DNA of 64,000 nt from Pedobacter sp. GTDB taxonomy: Bacteria; Bacteroidota; Bacteroidia; Sphingobacteriales; Sphingobacteriaceae. Below are positions 25,129 through 33,330 of this stretch, piece by piece (within the stretch, counting starts at the first letter, position 1; each line of letters starts with the position of its first letter). A program made the translations under genes and the position numbers. The stretch covers positions 372,001 to 436,000 of the forward strand of contig JAVHXV010000002.1 in NCBI GenBank assembly GCA_031119475.1. Direction: 5' to 3'. The notes beneath the pieces were generated by a model, which made no database searches, had not been told where the DNA came from, and saw only the letters and a program-made list of their open reading frames with translations.

Positions 25129-27426
25129 ATGAAAAAAATACACCTATTGCTGGTGGCATTATTCTATTTTGTCCATCCGGTACTGGCCGGAAATCTGGCA
25201 GATTTTACGGGCAAGGTAACCGATGCCGAAACCCAGTCCCCTTTAGCGGGCGCTACCATCTATATATCAGACCTTAAAGCAACAACAACGACCAATGCCA
25301 ATGGCGAATTTAAGTTCAGCAACATTCCGGCTAAAGGCAAGTTCCTAGTTGAAGTGAGATTTGTAGGCTATAAAACGGCGTCGCAACAAATAGATCTATC
25401 CGCTGGTACACCTATCTTTTTTGCCCTTCAGCCTTCGGTAATCGAAAGTGCAGAAGTGGTGATTACAGGCACGCCATACAGTGCCAACAATAAAACGAAC
25501 AGCTTGGCCGTAGTTTCGGTAAACCGGGAAAAATTGGCCCAATCTGCCGGCACTAACCTGATCGATGCCATTGCAAAGGTACCGGGCGTATCGCAAGTCA
25601 CTACAGGCGGGGCCATATCAAAACCTTCCATCAGAGGATTGGGCTATAACCGTGTGCTGACCATTGTAGATGGCGCACGCGAAGAGGCCCAACAATGGGG
25701 CGATGAACATGGGGTAGAGGTAGACCAGTTTGCCGCTGCAAGGATCGAGATCCTGAAAGGACCTGCAAGTCTGCTCTACGGATCTGATGCCCTCGGTGGC
25801 GTAATCAATGTGATTGATGACCTCGTTCCTGCGCCTGGTACTTTCAATGGCAACTTTACCACGAACTACAACACCAATAATGGCCTGTCAGCTTCCTCCT
25901 TAATGCTGCAGGGCAATACCAATGGCTTTGTTTACCGCGGCAGGGTTTCTTATAAAAACGCGTATGGATTTGCTTATCGGGATAAGGTTGTGCCCAATTC
26001 GGGCTTCAATGAAACCAACCTTAGCGCAATGTTGGGACTAAACAAGCAGTGGGGCTATGCCCATCTGAGCCTTTCGAGGTTCAATACCAATGTTGGCCTG
26101 GTCGAAGAAGGGCCGGATGCGAATGGCAATTTCCTCGATGAAGATGGCAATGTAATCACGAACGACGATGCCGCTACCCGAAAATTGGGGCTGCCTTTCC
26201 AGCGCATCAACCACTATCGTGCGGCACTCAATACCAATGTGCTGCTGGGCGGAGGACAATTGAAAACCACCTTTGCCTTCCAAAAGAACATCAGGAAAGA
26301 ATTTGAGGAAAGTAAGGATGAACCTGGCCTGAACCTCGATCTGAATTCGCTGACCTATGATGTGAAATATTCCTTGGAGAGCCATGGTTCGTGGGAGCCT
26401 ACATTTGGTATTCAGGGGATGCACCAGACCAATGCCAATCATGGCGATGAATTTCTCATTCCAGATTATGTGAGTGATAACATTGGTATTTTTGTGTACC
26501 TGAAAAGAAATTTTGCAAAGGGTGCGATCAATGCAGGAATAAGGTACGATTACAAAAACATTGATGGCGATGCCTTGGCCGATGAAAATGGCAATCCGGT
26601 TTTTGAGTCCTTCAATAACCATTTTTCAAACCTATCAGGTTCATTGGGCATAACTTTTGAGATTGCTCCTAAACTTACCCTAAAGGGAAATGTAGGCTCG
26701 GGATTTAGGGCGCCAAATATTGCCGAACTTGGTGCAAACGGCAAACATGAAGGGACATTCAGGTATGAGATCGGCAACAGCAGCCTTAAGCAGGAAACCA
26801 GTCTGCAGTTTGATCTTGGGTTGGAATACCAGGCTGAAAAGGTAACATTGGGATTGAACGGGTATAGCAACCGGATCTATAACTACGTCTATCCTGGCAA
26901 CTTTAATGCCGAGACCATTGCCTATACCGAAGAAGATGGCAGTGTAAGCAACCTGCCTTTATATCGCTATGTGCAGACCGATGCACAGTTGTTTGGTGGA
27001 GAAGCATCGATCGATTTCCATTTGATCAAATCACTGCATTTTGAAAATACATTTGCTTATGTAAAAGGTAAAAAGCTGATAGATGATTCTGCACTACCTT
27101 TTATTCCTGCCGCAAGCTTAAATAACGAACTCCGCTTTGAGCCTAATATCAAGGGCCTGAAAGATAGTTTTGTTAAAATCGGGCTAACCAATGTATTTAA
27201 ACAGGACCGCTTTGATACCTTCGAAACCGAAACAGCTGGATACACCTTACTGGATGCCGGCATAGGAACGTCGTTAAAAGTGAAGAATGGGAAGATCAAC
27301 TTGTGGGTTACGGGACAAAACCTGACCAACAAGCTGTATTATAATCACCTGAGCCGATACAAGTTGGCAGGCATTTATAATGCTGGTAGGAATATCAGTT
27401 TTGGCGTAAGCATTCCGCTTCTTTAG
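25129..27426 (+). CDS. TonB-dependent receptor
   Basis: A 765-residue outer-membrane receptor. A signal peptide (1-21, ending PVLAG) is followed by a carboxypeptidase-like domain (~25-110), a plug domain (~118-225) and a 22-strand-type barrel. The plug has SIRGLGYNRVLTIVDGARE (~168-186) and ILKGPASLLYGSDALGGVIN (~208-227), both canonical. The protein ends in an aromatic-poor NISFGVSIPLL. The preceding His/Cys-rich gene suggests a metal or metal-chelate ligand, but the barrel alone does not prove it. I chose ATG 25129 over an in-frame TTG two codons upstream. A strong intrinsic terminator follows. Confidence 0.9.
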   Translation: MKKIHLLLVALFYFVHPVLAGNLADFTGKVTDAETQSPLAGATIYISDLKATTTTNANGEFKFSNIPAKGKFLVEVRFVGYKTASQQIDLSAGTPIFFALQPSVIESAEVVITGTPYSANNKTNSLAVVSVNREKLAQSAGTNLIDAIAKVPGVSQVTTGGAISKPSIRGLGYNRVLTIVDGAREEAQQWGDEHGVEVDQFAAARIEILKGPASLLYGSDALGGVINVIDDLVPAPGTFNGNFTTNYNTNNGLSASSLMLQGNTNGFVYRGRVSYKNAYGFAYRDKVVPNSGFNETNLSAMLGLNKQWGYAHLSLSRFNTNVGLVEEGPDANGNFLDEDGNVITNDDAATRKLGLPFQRINHYRAALNTNVLLGGGQLKTTFAFQKNIRKEFEESKDEPGLNLDLNSLTYDVKYSLESHGSWEPTFGIQGMHQTNANHGDEFLIPDYVSDNIGIFVYLKRNFAKGAINAGIRYDYKNIDGDALADENGNPVFESFNNHFSNLSGSLGITFEIAPKLTLKGNVGSGFRAPNIAELGANGKHEGTFRYEIGNSSLKQETSLQFDLGLEYQAEKVTLGLNGYSNRIYNYVYPGNFNAETIAYTEEDGSVSNLPLYRYVQTDAQLFGGEASIDFHLIKSLHFENTFAYVKGKKLIDDSALPFIPAASLNNELRFEPNIKGLKDSFVKIGLTNVFKQDRFDTFETETAGYTLLDAGIGTSLKVKNGKINLWVTGQNLTNKLYYNHLSRYKLAGIYNAGRNISFGVSIPLL

Positions 27427-27440
27427 ACCAGTAATATTTA

Positions 27441-27480
27441 AAACCCACAGCAGCCAATTCTGGCTGCCATGGGTTTTTTT
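27441..27480 (+). terminator. Intrinsic terminator of the TonB receptor gene
   Basis: AAACCCACAGCAGCCA pairs with TGGCTGCCATGGGTTT, 14 of 16 pairs, around loop ATTC, and ends in a run of seven T. Confidence 0.85.
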
Positions 27481-27581
27481 GTTTTATTGGGTTTTCTGCA
27501 CTTTGTCAATCTCCATTTAAAAAAAATCCATTTGCCAACTATCTAGGCTGAGCTGATGGTATATATTGGTGTTTTCGCCTG

Positions 27582-27610
27582 TCAAAGTGCCGCAGGCACT
27601 TTGACAAAGT
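27582..27610. repeat. CTTTGACAAAG-family palindrome cluster
   Basis: TCAAAGTGCC and GGCACTTTGA are perfect 10-base arms around GCA (27582-27604). The right arm overlaps a second palindrome, ACTTTGACAAAGT (27598-27610). Confidence 0.6.
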
Positions 27611-27707
27611 CAATGACAAACACATGACATTTCTGCTCCCGTTATTAAATTTTTTTTTTAAAAAAACCAGCTAAAAATTTGGAGGTTTAAAAGATTGCTT
27701 ATATATT

Positions 27708-27731
27708 AGTGTATTATTTAACTAGTACAGT
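27708..27731. promoter_or_regulatory. Candidate operator for the GntR-type regulator
   Basis: An imperfect dyad with AGTGTA on the left and TACAGT on the right pairs at 9 of 12 positions about its centre. It ends 5 bases before the ATG of the ABC ATPase gene. Small GntR regulators of the YtrA type usually control their own ABC operon through such a dyad, so the GntR protein encoded two genes later is the likely binder. Confidence 0.4.
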
Positions 27732-27736
27732 AGAAT

Positions 27737-28564
27737 ATGATTAAGATAAACAATCTAAATTTTGGGTACAGCAAGGGACAGCTCTTGTTCAAAAATCTGA
27801 GCATGCAATTGCAAAATGGCCATATCTATGGGCTATTGGGCAAAAATGGTGCTGGAAAATCAACCCTTCTCAAAAACATGGCCGGCCTGGTGTACGCGGA
27901 AAGCGGAACATTGGACGTACTCGGCCATCATCCTGCCAAGCGCGAGCCTGAACTATTGGCACAGATCTGTTTTATACCAGAAGAATTTTATTTGCCATCA
28001 GTTAAGATCGACGCCTTTGTAAAAGCCAATGCGGCCTTTTACCCGAATTTTGACCATCCTTACTTTACGGCCTTGCTGGCCGAATTCGATATTCCGGTCA
28101 AACAGAAGCTGATCAACATGTCTTACGGTCAAAAAAAGAAGGTAATCATCGCCTTTGGCCTGGCTACACAGGCGAAATTGGTCATCATGGATGAACCCAC
28201 CAACGGCCTCGACATCCCATCAAAGGCACAGTTCAGAAAGATCATGGCCTCAGCGCTAACAGAAGACCGTTGCATCATTATTTCTACGCACCAGGTGCGC
28301 GACCTCGACAACCTGATCGATACGGTAATCATGCTCGATGAAAACAGTGTTGCGCTCAAAGCCTCAGTAGATGAAATTACCGATAAGCTTTGCTTTAAGC
28401 GCGTAAAGGAAATCGACGAAACCGTAATCTACGCAGAGCAGTCGTTGGCAGGCTACAATGCCGTGATGCCAAACTATCACCAGGAAGACAGCAAGCTTGA
28501 TATGGAGCTCCTGTTTAATGCGGTACTGGCAGAGAAAAATAAATTGAAACCCATCTTTAATTAA
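27737..28564 (+). CDS. ABC transporter ATP-binding protein
   Basis: A 275-residue ATPase subunit. Walker A is GKNGAGKST (35-43), the signature is the variant MSYGQ (~128-132), Walker B is LVIMDEPTNGLD (~147-158) and the H-loop His is in ISTHQVRD. It energises the membrane protein encoded next. It is the first gene of a four-gene unit (ATPase, permease, GntR regulator, exported adhesin-like protein) with gaps of 3 to 17 bases. The arrangement matches YtrA-controlled exporters that respond to cell-envelope stress. Confidence 0.93.
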   Translation: MIKINNLNFGYSKGQLLFKNLSMQLQNGHIYGLLGKNGAGKSTLLKNMAGLVYAESGTLDVLGHHPAKREPELLAQICFIPEEFYLPSVKIDAFVKANAAFYPNFDHPYFTALLAEFDIPVKQKLINMSYGQKKKVIIAFGLATQAKLVIMDEPTNGLDIPSKAQFRKIMASALTEDRCIIISTHQVRDLDNLIDTVIMLDENSVALKASVDEITDKLCFKRVKEIDETVIYAEQSLAGYNAVMPNYHQEDSKLDMELLFNAVLAEKNKLKPIFN

Positions 28565-28575
28565 AATTGACAGAC

Positions 28576-29355
28576 ATGAACAATACTTTCAATATCACAC
28601 GCTTCGGTCTTTTGTTAAAGAGACAATGGCTAGAATTTGGCAAGATCTATCTGATCAGCTTGCTCGTAGCCTTGGGCGTCATCATCGCTTTTTATGGCAT
28701 TGCCTTATGGGATGTACTGGCTCTGCATGAAACATTCCAGCATAGCGACCTTACCTTTAGGGAACCGTTATTCCTCATTTTTGGCTTCCTGTTCATTACC
28801 GTGATCGCAAGCACCTACTTTGCGCACCTCGGACAGAAACCAAAGGCCATTATCGAATTAATGATACCGGCTTCCACCTTTGAGAAATTTATCGCTGGGA
28901 TATTTTTTACGGGAATATTAAGCACAGTCTGCTACCTCTTCTTATTTTACATCACGGATTTGGTCTTTATCTCCAAACTTCAATCTATAGTTAAGAACGT
29001 TTCTGCTGAAGAAACGAAGCAGTTGGATTACCTCCATAAATATGTGGATGTAATGCCGAGTTTTGCCTATGTTGTACCTTTGTTCTTCACCAGCATCTTC
29101 TTATTGGGCTCCATCTATTTCAACAAGTTCCATTACATCAAAACGGCCGTAGCCGCGATGATCTTTACTGGAATATGGACCTACATTGTTGTGAAGACTG
29201 GTGAACTCTTAATGGAAGGAAGAATTCCGGTTGAGCAGCATAAACTCAATTGGAGTGAGCAAACGGCTTTTAACCTGATCACCCTGTTATTACTTGTGCT
29301 CACTTTTATCTTTTGGGCAATTACCTACGTGAGACTTAAAGAAAAAGAGGTTTAA
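28576..29355 (+). CDS. ABC transporter permease-like membrane protein
   Basis: A 259-residue protein with about six membrane helices, beginning MNNTFNITRFGLLLKRQWLE, the usual cytoplasmic opening of ABC-2 type permeases. It has no ATPase motif. Partner of the preceding ATPase, 11 bases upstream. An in-frame TTG at 28567 would add three residues, but the ATG at 28576 is preferred. The exported substrate is unknown. Confidence 0.8.
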   Translation: MNNTFNITRFGLLLKRQWLEFGKIYLISLLVALGVIIAFYGIALWDVLALHETFQHSDLTFREPLFLIFGFLFITVIASTYFAHLGQKPKAIIELMIPASTFEKFIAGIFFTGILSTVCYLFLFYITDLVFISKLQSIVKNVSAEETKQLDYLHKYVDVMPSFAYVVPLFFTSIFLLGSIYFNKFHYIKTAVAAMIFTGIWTYIVVKTGELLMEGRIPVEQHKLNWSEQTAFNLITLLLLVLTFIFWAITYVRLKEKEV

Positions 29356-29372
29356 ACATTAATTGTAGAGCT

Positions 29373-29747
29373 ATGGAATTTAGAGACAATAAAGCAATTT
29401 ACCTCCAGATCGCGGAGTTTGTTTGCGAGCACATCCTGCTCGGCAAATGGAAAGCGGATGAAAAAGTACCTTCAGTTAGGGAAATGGCCGTAGAATTAGA
29501 GGTAAATCCAAATACAGTAATGCGTACCTACGAATTACTTCAACAGAAAAATATCATTACCAACAAAAGAGGCATCGGTTTTTTCGTGTCAGATGAGGCC
29601 ATCGAAAATGTAAAGGCCTACCGCAAGACACAATTCATGGAAGAGGACCTACCTGTGGTCTTCAGAAATGTGTACCTCCTGAACATCGGTTTCGATGAAC
29701 TGGAAAGCCGTTACAACAATTTTGTTAAACAAACCTTTAATGCTTAA
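29373..29747 (+). CDS. GntR family regulator, YtrA subfamily
   Basis: A 124-residue transcription regulator. The winged helix-turn-helix covers residues ~5-73 with IYLQIAEFVCEHILLGKW, KVPSVREMAVELEVNPNTVM (recognition helix region) and the wing NKRGIGFFV. Only ~45 residues follow, too few for an effector-binding FadR or HutC domain, which defines the YtrA type. It probably represses its own operon from the dyad at 27708-27731. Third gene of the operon; the next gene starts 3 bases after its stop. Confidence 0.9.
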   Translation: MEFRDNKAIYLQIAEFVCEHILLGKWKADEKVPSVREMAVELEVNPNTVMRTYELLQQKNIITNKRGIGFFVSDEAIENVKAYRKTQFMEEDLPVVFRNVYLLNIGFDELESRYNNFVKQTFNA

Positions 29748-29750
29748 AAA

Positions 29751-30593
29751 ATGAAGACCAGCAATAAATTATTAATCGCTTTTGCTTCGGCATTGATCTT
29801 GATCCCAATTTTGGGAATGGTATACGTGTCGAGGGTCAACTATAAAGTTGGAAAGCCATCAGATATCGTAGAACACAAGATCGAAAATTTCAGTACACCA
29901 ACTGCAAACATGTCAAGTGTTGCAACAGCTATGTTCAATTCTGTGAATGTGGCCGATGCACACGGTGCCTCCATTGATGTAAGGTATGTTGTAGATGAAA
30001 AATCGGGCATCAAGGTGGCCGAAGAAGACAAAGATCTCGTTAGTGCCAAGGTTGATGCCAATGGCCAACTGCAGATTGCCATCAAGGCTGATGTCAAAGA
30101 ACGCAATTTTATAGACATCATTGTGTATGCGCCAAGCCTGAAAGATGTAAATATCAATAACACCAGAAGAACCTACCTGCGTGGCAATGTCGACTCGCTC
30201 ATCTTCAATGTGAAGAAAGCAGAATGGGCCGGGATAGATTCTCGTTCAGACATCAATCATTTAACCTGCAATGCCATAGATGTGGAAGATTTCTCTATCG
30301 GCAGGGAGCAGATCAAATCATTGACCGTTACAATGGACAATGCTAATTTTAGGTCAGAAGGAAATTCATACGATGCACTTGATGTGACCACAAAAGGAGA
30401 ATCTACCGTCGAAATCATCGGAGACTATGATGGCCTTAAAAAGTTTAATATCCAAAATCTCAACTTGAATACCTTGGGCAAGACAGATGTTAAGCTGGTG
30501 AATATTCAGGTTATTAAATGTACAGGAAGTCTTTCTGATGAGACCAACGTACAAATGCCCGCCGCGGCAATTAAACAAATGTTCAGAAAATAA
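29751..30593 (+). CDS. Exported DUF2807-like (adhesin head/GIN-like) protein
   Basis: A 280-residue protein with one N-terminal hydrophobic helix (~7-25) and then a repetitive beta-rich region. Repeated turns such as LKDVNINNTRR, IKSLTVTMDNANF and LKKFNIQNLNLN at ~20-residue spacing suggest a right-handed beta-helix like DUF2807. The helix has no clear cleavage site, so it may be a signal anchor. It is the last gene of the ABC/GntR operon. DUF2807-type proteins often accompany envelope-stress regulators in Bacteroidota; the exact role is unknown. Confidence 0.65.
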   Translation: MKTSNKLLIAFASALILIPILGMVYVSRVNYKVGKPSDIVEHKIENFSTPTANMSSVATAMFNSVNVADAHGASIDVRYVVDEKSGIKVAEEDKDLVSAKVDANGQLQIAIKADVKERNFIDIIVYAPSLKDVNINNTRRTYLRGNVDSLIFNVKKAEWAGIDSRSDINHLTCNAIDVEDFSIGREQIKSLTVTMDNANFRSEGNSYDALDVTTKGESTVEIIGDYDGLKKFNIQNLNLNTLGKTDVKLVNIQVIKCTGSLSDETNVQMPAAAIKQMFRK

Positions 30594-30601
30594 GATTTTT
30601 T

Positions 30602-30655
30602 GCCCTGATCCATTGCCAATCGGGTCAGGGCATCATTTCCTTGCCCCACAAGGAA
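30602..30655. other. Two adjacent hairpins after the ABC operon
   Basis: GCCCTGATCC pairs with GGGTCAGGGC (30602-30631, one bulge), and TTCCTTG pairs with CAAGGAA (30637-30655). Neither is followed by a T-tract, so termination is possible but unproven. Confidence 0.4.
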
Positions 30656-30656
30656 C

Positions 30657-30699
30657 CTTAGACTAACTACTAACTAAAAACTAATAACTAGAAACTAAA
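30657..30699. repeat. Low-complexity array, word AACTAA
   Basis: Degenerate 7-8 bp words ACTAACT, ACTAAAAA, CTAATAA and CTAGAAA run in tandem between the ABC operon and hutH. The revcomp of this word is used in the right arms at 41195-41257. Confidence 0.55.
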
Positions 30700-30700
30700 T

Positions 30701-30760
30701 ATGATTGCTTTTCTCCTCCTCCTCCTCATCGCAGTCTTCTTATTCAGCCTGGTTAAATAG
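30701..30760 (+). CDS. Possible 19-residue membrane peptide
   Basis: ATG to TAG encodes a peptide of MIAF, five Leu, IAVFLFSLVK, that is one hydrophobic helix with a single charged end. It overlaps the 3' end of convergent hutH by 8 bases. The look recalls KdpF-type micropeptides, but no kdp gene is near and the CTC run may be chance. Reported because it follows directly on the low-complexity array. Confidence 0.2.
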   Translation: MIAFLLLLLIAVFLFSLVK

Positions 30761-32243
30761 GCTCATATTGCTGCAAGAACTGAACAGATGCCCGAATGTC
30801 TGTTGATAAGATCCGATCTGCTTCATTGAACGAAACGACAGTTCGGTAGTCTTTTACCATCGCTTCAATCTTGGGCGATGACTTTTCTGGATGCCTCAGT
30901 TCCAGGGCCTGCGTACTGGTCAACAATTCGATTGCCAAAATCCGCTCCACATTTTCACATAACCGCAGGCATTTTGTTGCAGCATTGGCCCCCATGCTCA
31001 CATGGTCTTCCTGCCCATTACTGCTCACGATGCTATCTACCGACGCTGGTGAACACAATTGCTTGTTTTCACTTGCAATTGCAGCTGCAGTATATTGGGC
31101 AATCATTAATCCAGAGTTCAAACCTGCGTCTTTTACCAAAAAGGGCGGGAGCCCACGACTTCCCGAAATCAGTTGAAAGGTTCTCCTTTCTGAAATTGAT
31201 CCGATTTCGGACATCGCCATGCACATAAAATCTAAAGTTAGTGCCAATGGCTGACCATGAAAATTACCTGCCGAAATGATCTGGTCTTCGTCGGGGAAAA
31301 CATTCGGATTATCTGTTACTGCATTCACTTCTATTTCGAAAACCGATTGGATATAATTCAGGCTGTCTTTGCTGGCACCATGTACCTGGGGCACGCACCG
31401 GAATGAATAGGGGTCCTGTGTCTGTTTACCTGCTCTCGAAATCAGTTCACTGCCCTCAAGGATGTTGTAGATTTTTGCTGCCGTAGTTAACTGTCCCTGA
31501 TGTGGGCGGATCTGGTGGCTCAACTTGAGGAAAGGATCGATCCGGCAATCGAAGGCATCTATCGAAACAGCTGCAATCACATCTGCCCAGTTTGCCAATC
31601 GATGGGCCTTAAGTAGGCAATAAACGCCATAAGCACTCATAAATTGCGTACCATTGATCAATGCAAGCCCTTCTTTGCTCTGTAGCTGAAGCGCCTGCCA
31701 CCCCATTTTTTTATGGAGTGCCTGCGTGGCCATACGCTCGCCTTTGTACCATACCTCGCCTTCACCAATCAGCGGCAGGGCCAAGTGGGCCAAAGGAGCC
31801 AGATCGCCAGATGCACCCAATGAGCCCTGGGTATAGATAACGGGCAGCACATCGTGGTTGTAGAAATCTATCAGCCGTTCAACCGTAGTCAGTGCAATTG
31901 CCGAATGGCCATAACTTAAGGACTGGATTTTGAGCAAAAGCATCAGCTTGATGATGGGTTTCGGTACTTCCTGACCAGTACCACATGCGTGTGACAGTAA
32001 CAGATTGTGCTGAAGCTGGGTCAGGTGCGAAGCCTCGATCTTTACATGTTGGAGATATCCAAATCCCGTGTTGATCCCGTAGATCGGATCATTGTGCCTG
32101 ACCAGTTTTTCGTTCAGGTAAGTCCGGCACTTTTCAATTTTCTGGTGCGCGGAAGCCGATAACTTAATGGTCTGTTGCTCCCCCACCATCGTAGAGATGG
32201 CCGTGAGCGATAAATTTCCCGACCCGATTTCATAAACACCCAT
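30753..32243 (-). CDS. hutH: Histidine ammonia-lyase
   Basis: A 496-residue enzyme that removes ammonia from histidine to give urocanate, the substrate of HutU. The Ala-Ser-Gly triad that cyclises into the MIO cofactor is at 144-146 in GSLGASGDLAPL, the expected place. Other conserved parts are YGINTGFG (~44-51) and NGTQFMSAYG. The frame is open to 32339, but the extra residues do not resemble the family, and the ATG at 32243 (MGVYEIGSG) gives the normal length and an appropriate distance from a consensus promoter. It is divergent from a hydrolase gene. Confidence 0.96.
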   Translation of the reverse strand: MGVYEIGSGNLSLTAISTMVGEQQTIKLSASAHQKIEKCRTYLNEKLVRHNDPIYGINTGFGYLQHVKIEASHLTQLQHNLLLSHACGTGQEVPKPIIKLMLLLKIQSLSYGHSAIALTTVERLIDFYNHDVLPVIYTQGSLGASGDLAPLAHLALPLIGEGEVWYKGERMATQALHKKMGWQALQLQSKEGLALINGTQFMSAYGVYCLLKAHRLANWADVIAAVSIDAFDCRIDPFLKLSHQIRPHQGQLTTAAKIYNILEGSELISRAGKQTQDPYSFRCVPQVHGASKDSLNYIQSVFEIEVNAVTDNPNVFPDEDQIISAGNFHGQPLALTLDFMCMAMSEIGSISERRTFQLISGSRGLPPFLVKDAGLNSGLMIAQYTAAAIASENKQLCSPASVDSIVSSNGQEDHVSMGANAATKCLRLCENVERILAIELLTSTQALELRHPEKSSPKIEAMVKDYRTVVSFNEADRILSTDIRASVQFLQQYEPI

Positions 32244-32262
32244 GCATTCGTATTTGGTTGTC

Positions 32263-32295
32263 CAAAAGTATAAATAATGCGCAAGTATCACACAA
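32263..32295 (-). promoter_or_regulatory. Promoter of hutH
   Basis: On the minus strand TACTTTTG (32270-32263) matches TAnnTTTG, with TTG 22 bases upstream (32295-32293). It lies 19 bases before the hutH ATG at 32243 and argues against the longer start at 32339. Confidence 0.45.
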
Positions 32296-32321
32296 TTGAT
32301 TTGCCGGATTGTTTCCCATTC

Positions 32322-33323
32322 ATGAAAATCTACATCCACCTTAAAACTTACTGTCTATTGTTTTTGCTCTACTTTTCAGCTGCCCAACTGTATGCGCAAA
32401 AGCAGGATACGCTTTCCATTACCCTCGAAAATGTAAAGTATCCTTATGGAGTGCGCTACTTTAAGGTACATACCGAAGGGCAGGACCTAAAAATGGCCTA
32501 TATGGATATTGCGCCAAGTGGAACACCCAATAAGCGGACGGTAATCTTATTCCACGGCAAGAATTTTGGCGGATATTACTGGACAAACGTGATCCAGACC
32601 TTGACCAAAAACGGGTTTAGGGTCATTGTTCCAGACCAACTGGGATTTGGTAAATCGGCCAAAGCCTTTATCCATTACAGCTTTCATGAAATGGCCGCGT
32701 GGAATAAACAATTGATAGATAGTTTGGGCATTGCCAAGGTTACGGTTTTAGGGCATTCTATGGGCGGGATGTTGGCTACCCGCTTTGCGCTCCTCTATCC
32801 TGAGCAGACAGAAAAATTGCTGCTTGAAAATCCCATCGGACTAGAAGATTACCGGACATTCATTCCCTATATTACCACTGAACAACAATACCAGACCGAA
32901 CTTAAAGCTACAGCAGCAAGTATCAAAAAATATTATCAATCTTCCTACTTCGTGAAGTGGAGACCTGAATATGACGAGTTGGTCAAGATTGCGGCTGGAG
33001 TAACTTTTAGTGCAGATTTTCCGAGGTGGGCAAAGGTGGCCGCCATGACTTTTACCATGATCTATGAGCAGCCGATTGTCTATGAATTTTCGAACCTCAA
33101 AGTACCAACGGTCCTGTTGATCGGAAAAGAAGATCAGACCATTGTAGGCAAGGCATTGTTGACACCGGCCGAACAAGCGCAGCATGGCCAGTACAAAATT
33201 TTGGGCAAGGCCATCGCAAACCAGATCCCTAACGGAAAATTAGTGGAGTTCGAAAATTGTGGCCACATCCCACATCTGGAAAGGCCCGAAGTCTTTTTGC
33301 CCGAACTGATTAAAAATCTGTAA
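32322..33323 (+). CDS. Secreted alpha/beta hydrolase
   Basis: A 333-residue protein with a signal peptide (1-23, ending AQLYAQ). The oxyanion region is FHGKNFGGYYW, the nucleophile elbow LGHSMGGMLA has its Ser at about 146, and the catalytic His is in ENCGHIPHLERPE near the C-terminus, with Asp in GKEDQT. The core fits the epoxide hydrolase/haloperoxidase branch of the fold. Substrate unknown. I use the ATG at 32322 because it starts a good signal peptide; the frame extends upstream to 32277. Convergent with the Gfo/Idh gene, 7 bases apart. Confidence 0.88.
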   Translation: MKIYIHLKTYCLLFLLYFSAAQLYAQKQDTLSITLENVKYPYGVRYFKVHTEGQDLKMAYMDIAPSGTPNKRTVILFHGKNFGGYYWTNVIQTLTKNGFRVIVPDQLGFGKSAKAFIHYSFHEMAAWNKQLIDSLGIAKVTVLGHSMGGMLATRFALLYPEQTEKLLLENPIGLEDYRTFIPYITTEQQYQTELKATAASIKKYYQSSYFVKWRPEYDELVKIAAGVTFSADFPRWAKVAAMTFTMIYEQPIVYEFSNLKVPTVLLIGKEDQTIVGKALLTPAEQAQHGQYKILGKAIANQIPNGKLVEFENCGHIPHLERPEVFLPELIKNL

Positions 33324-33330
33324 TCCTTGC

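Larger units (their letters stand above)
27427..27736. other. 310-bp intergenic region: terminator, palindromes, operator
   Basis: No gene is seen here. In order it holds the receptor terminator (27441-27480), a half copy ACTTTGTCAAT (27500-27510), a CTTTGACAAAG-type palindrome cluster (27582-27610), AT-rich DNA with long T and A runs (27650-27667), and a dyad just ahead of the ABC operon (27708-27731). Confidence 0.6.
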
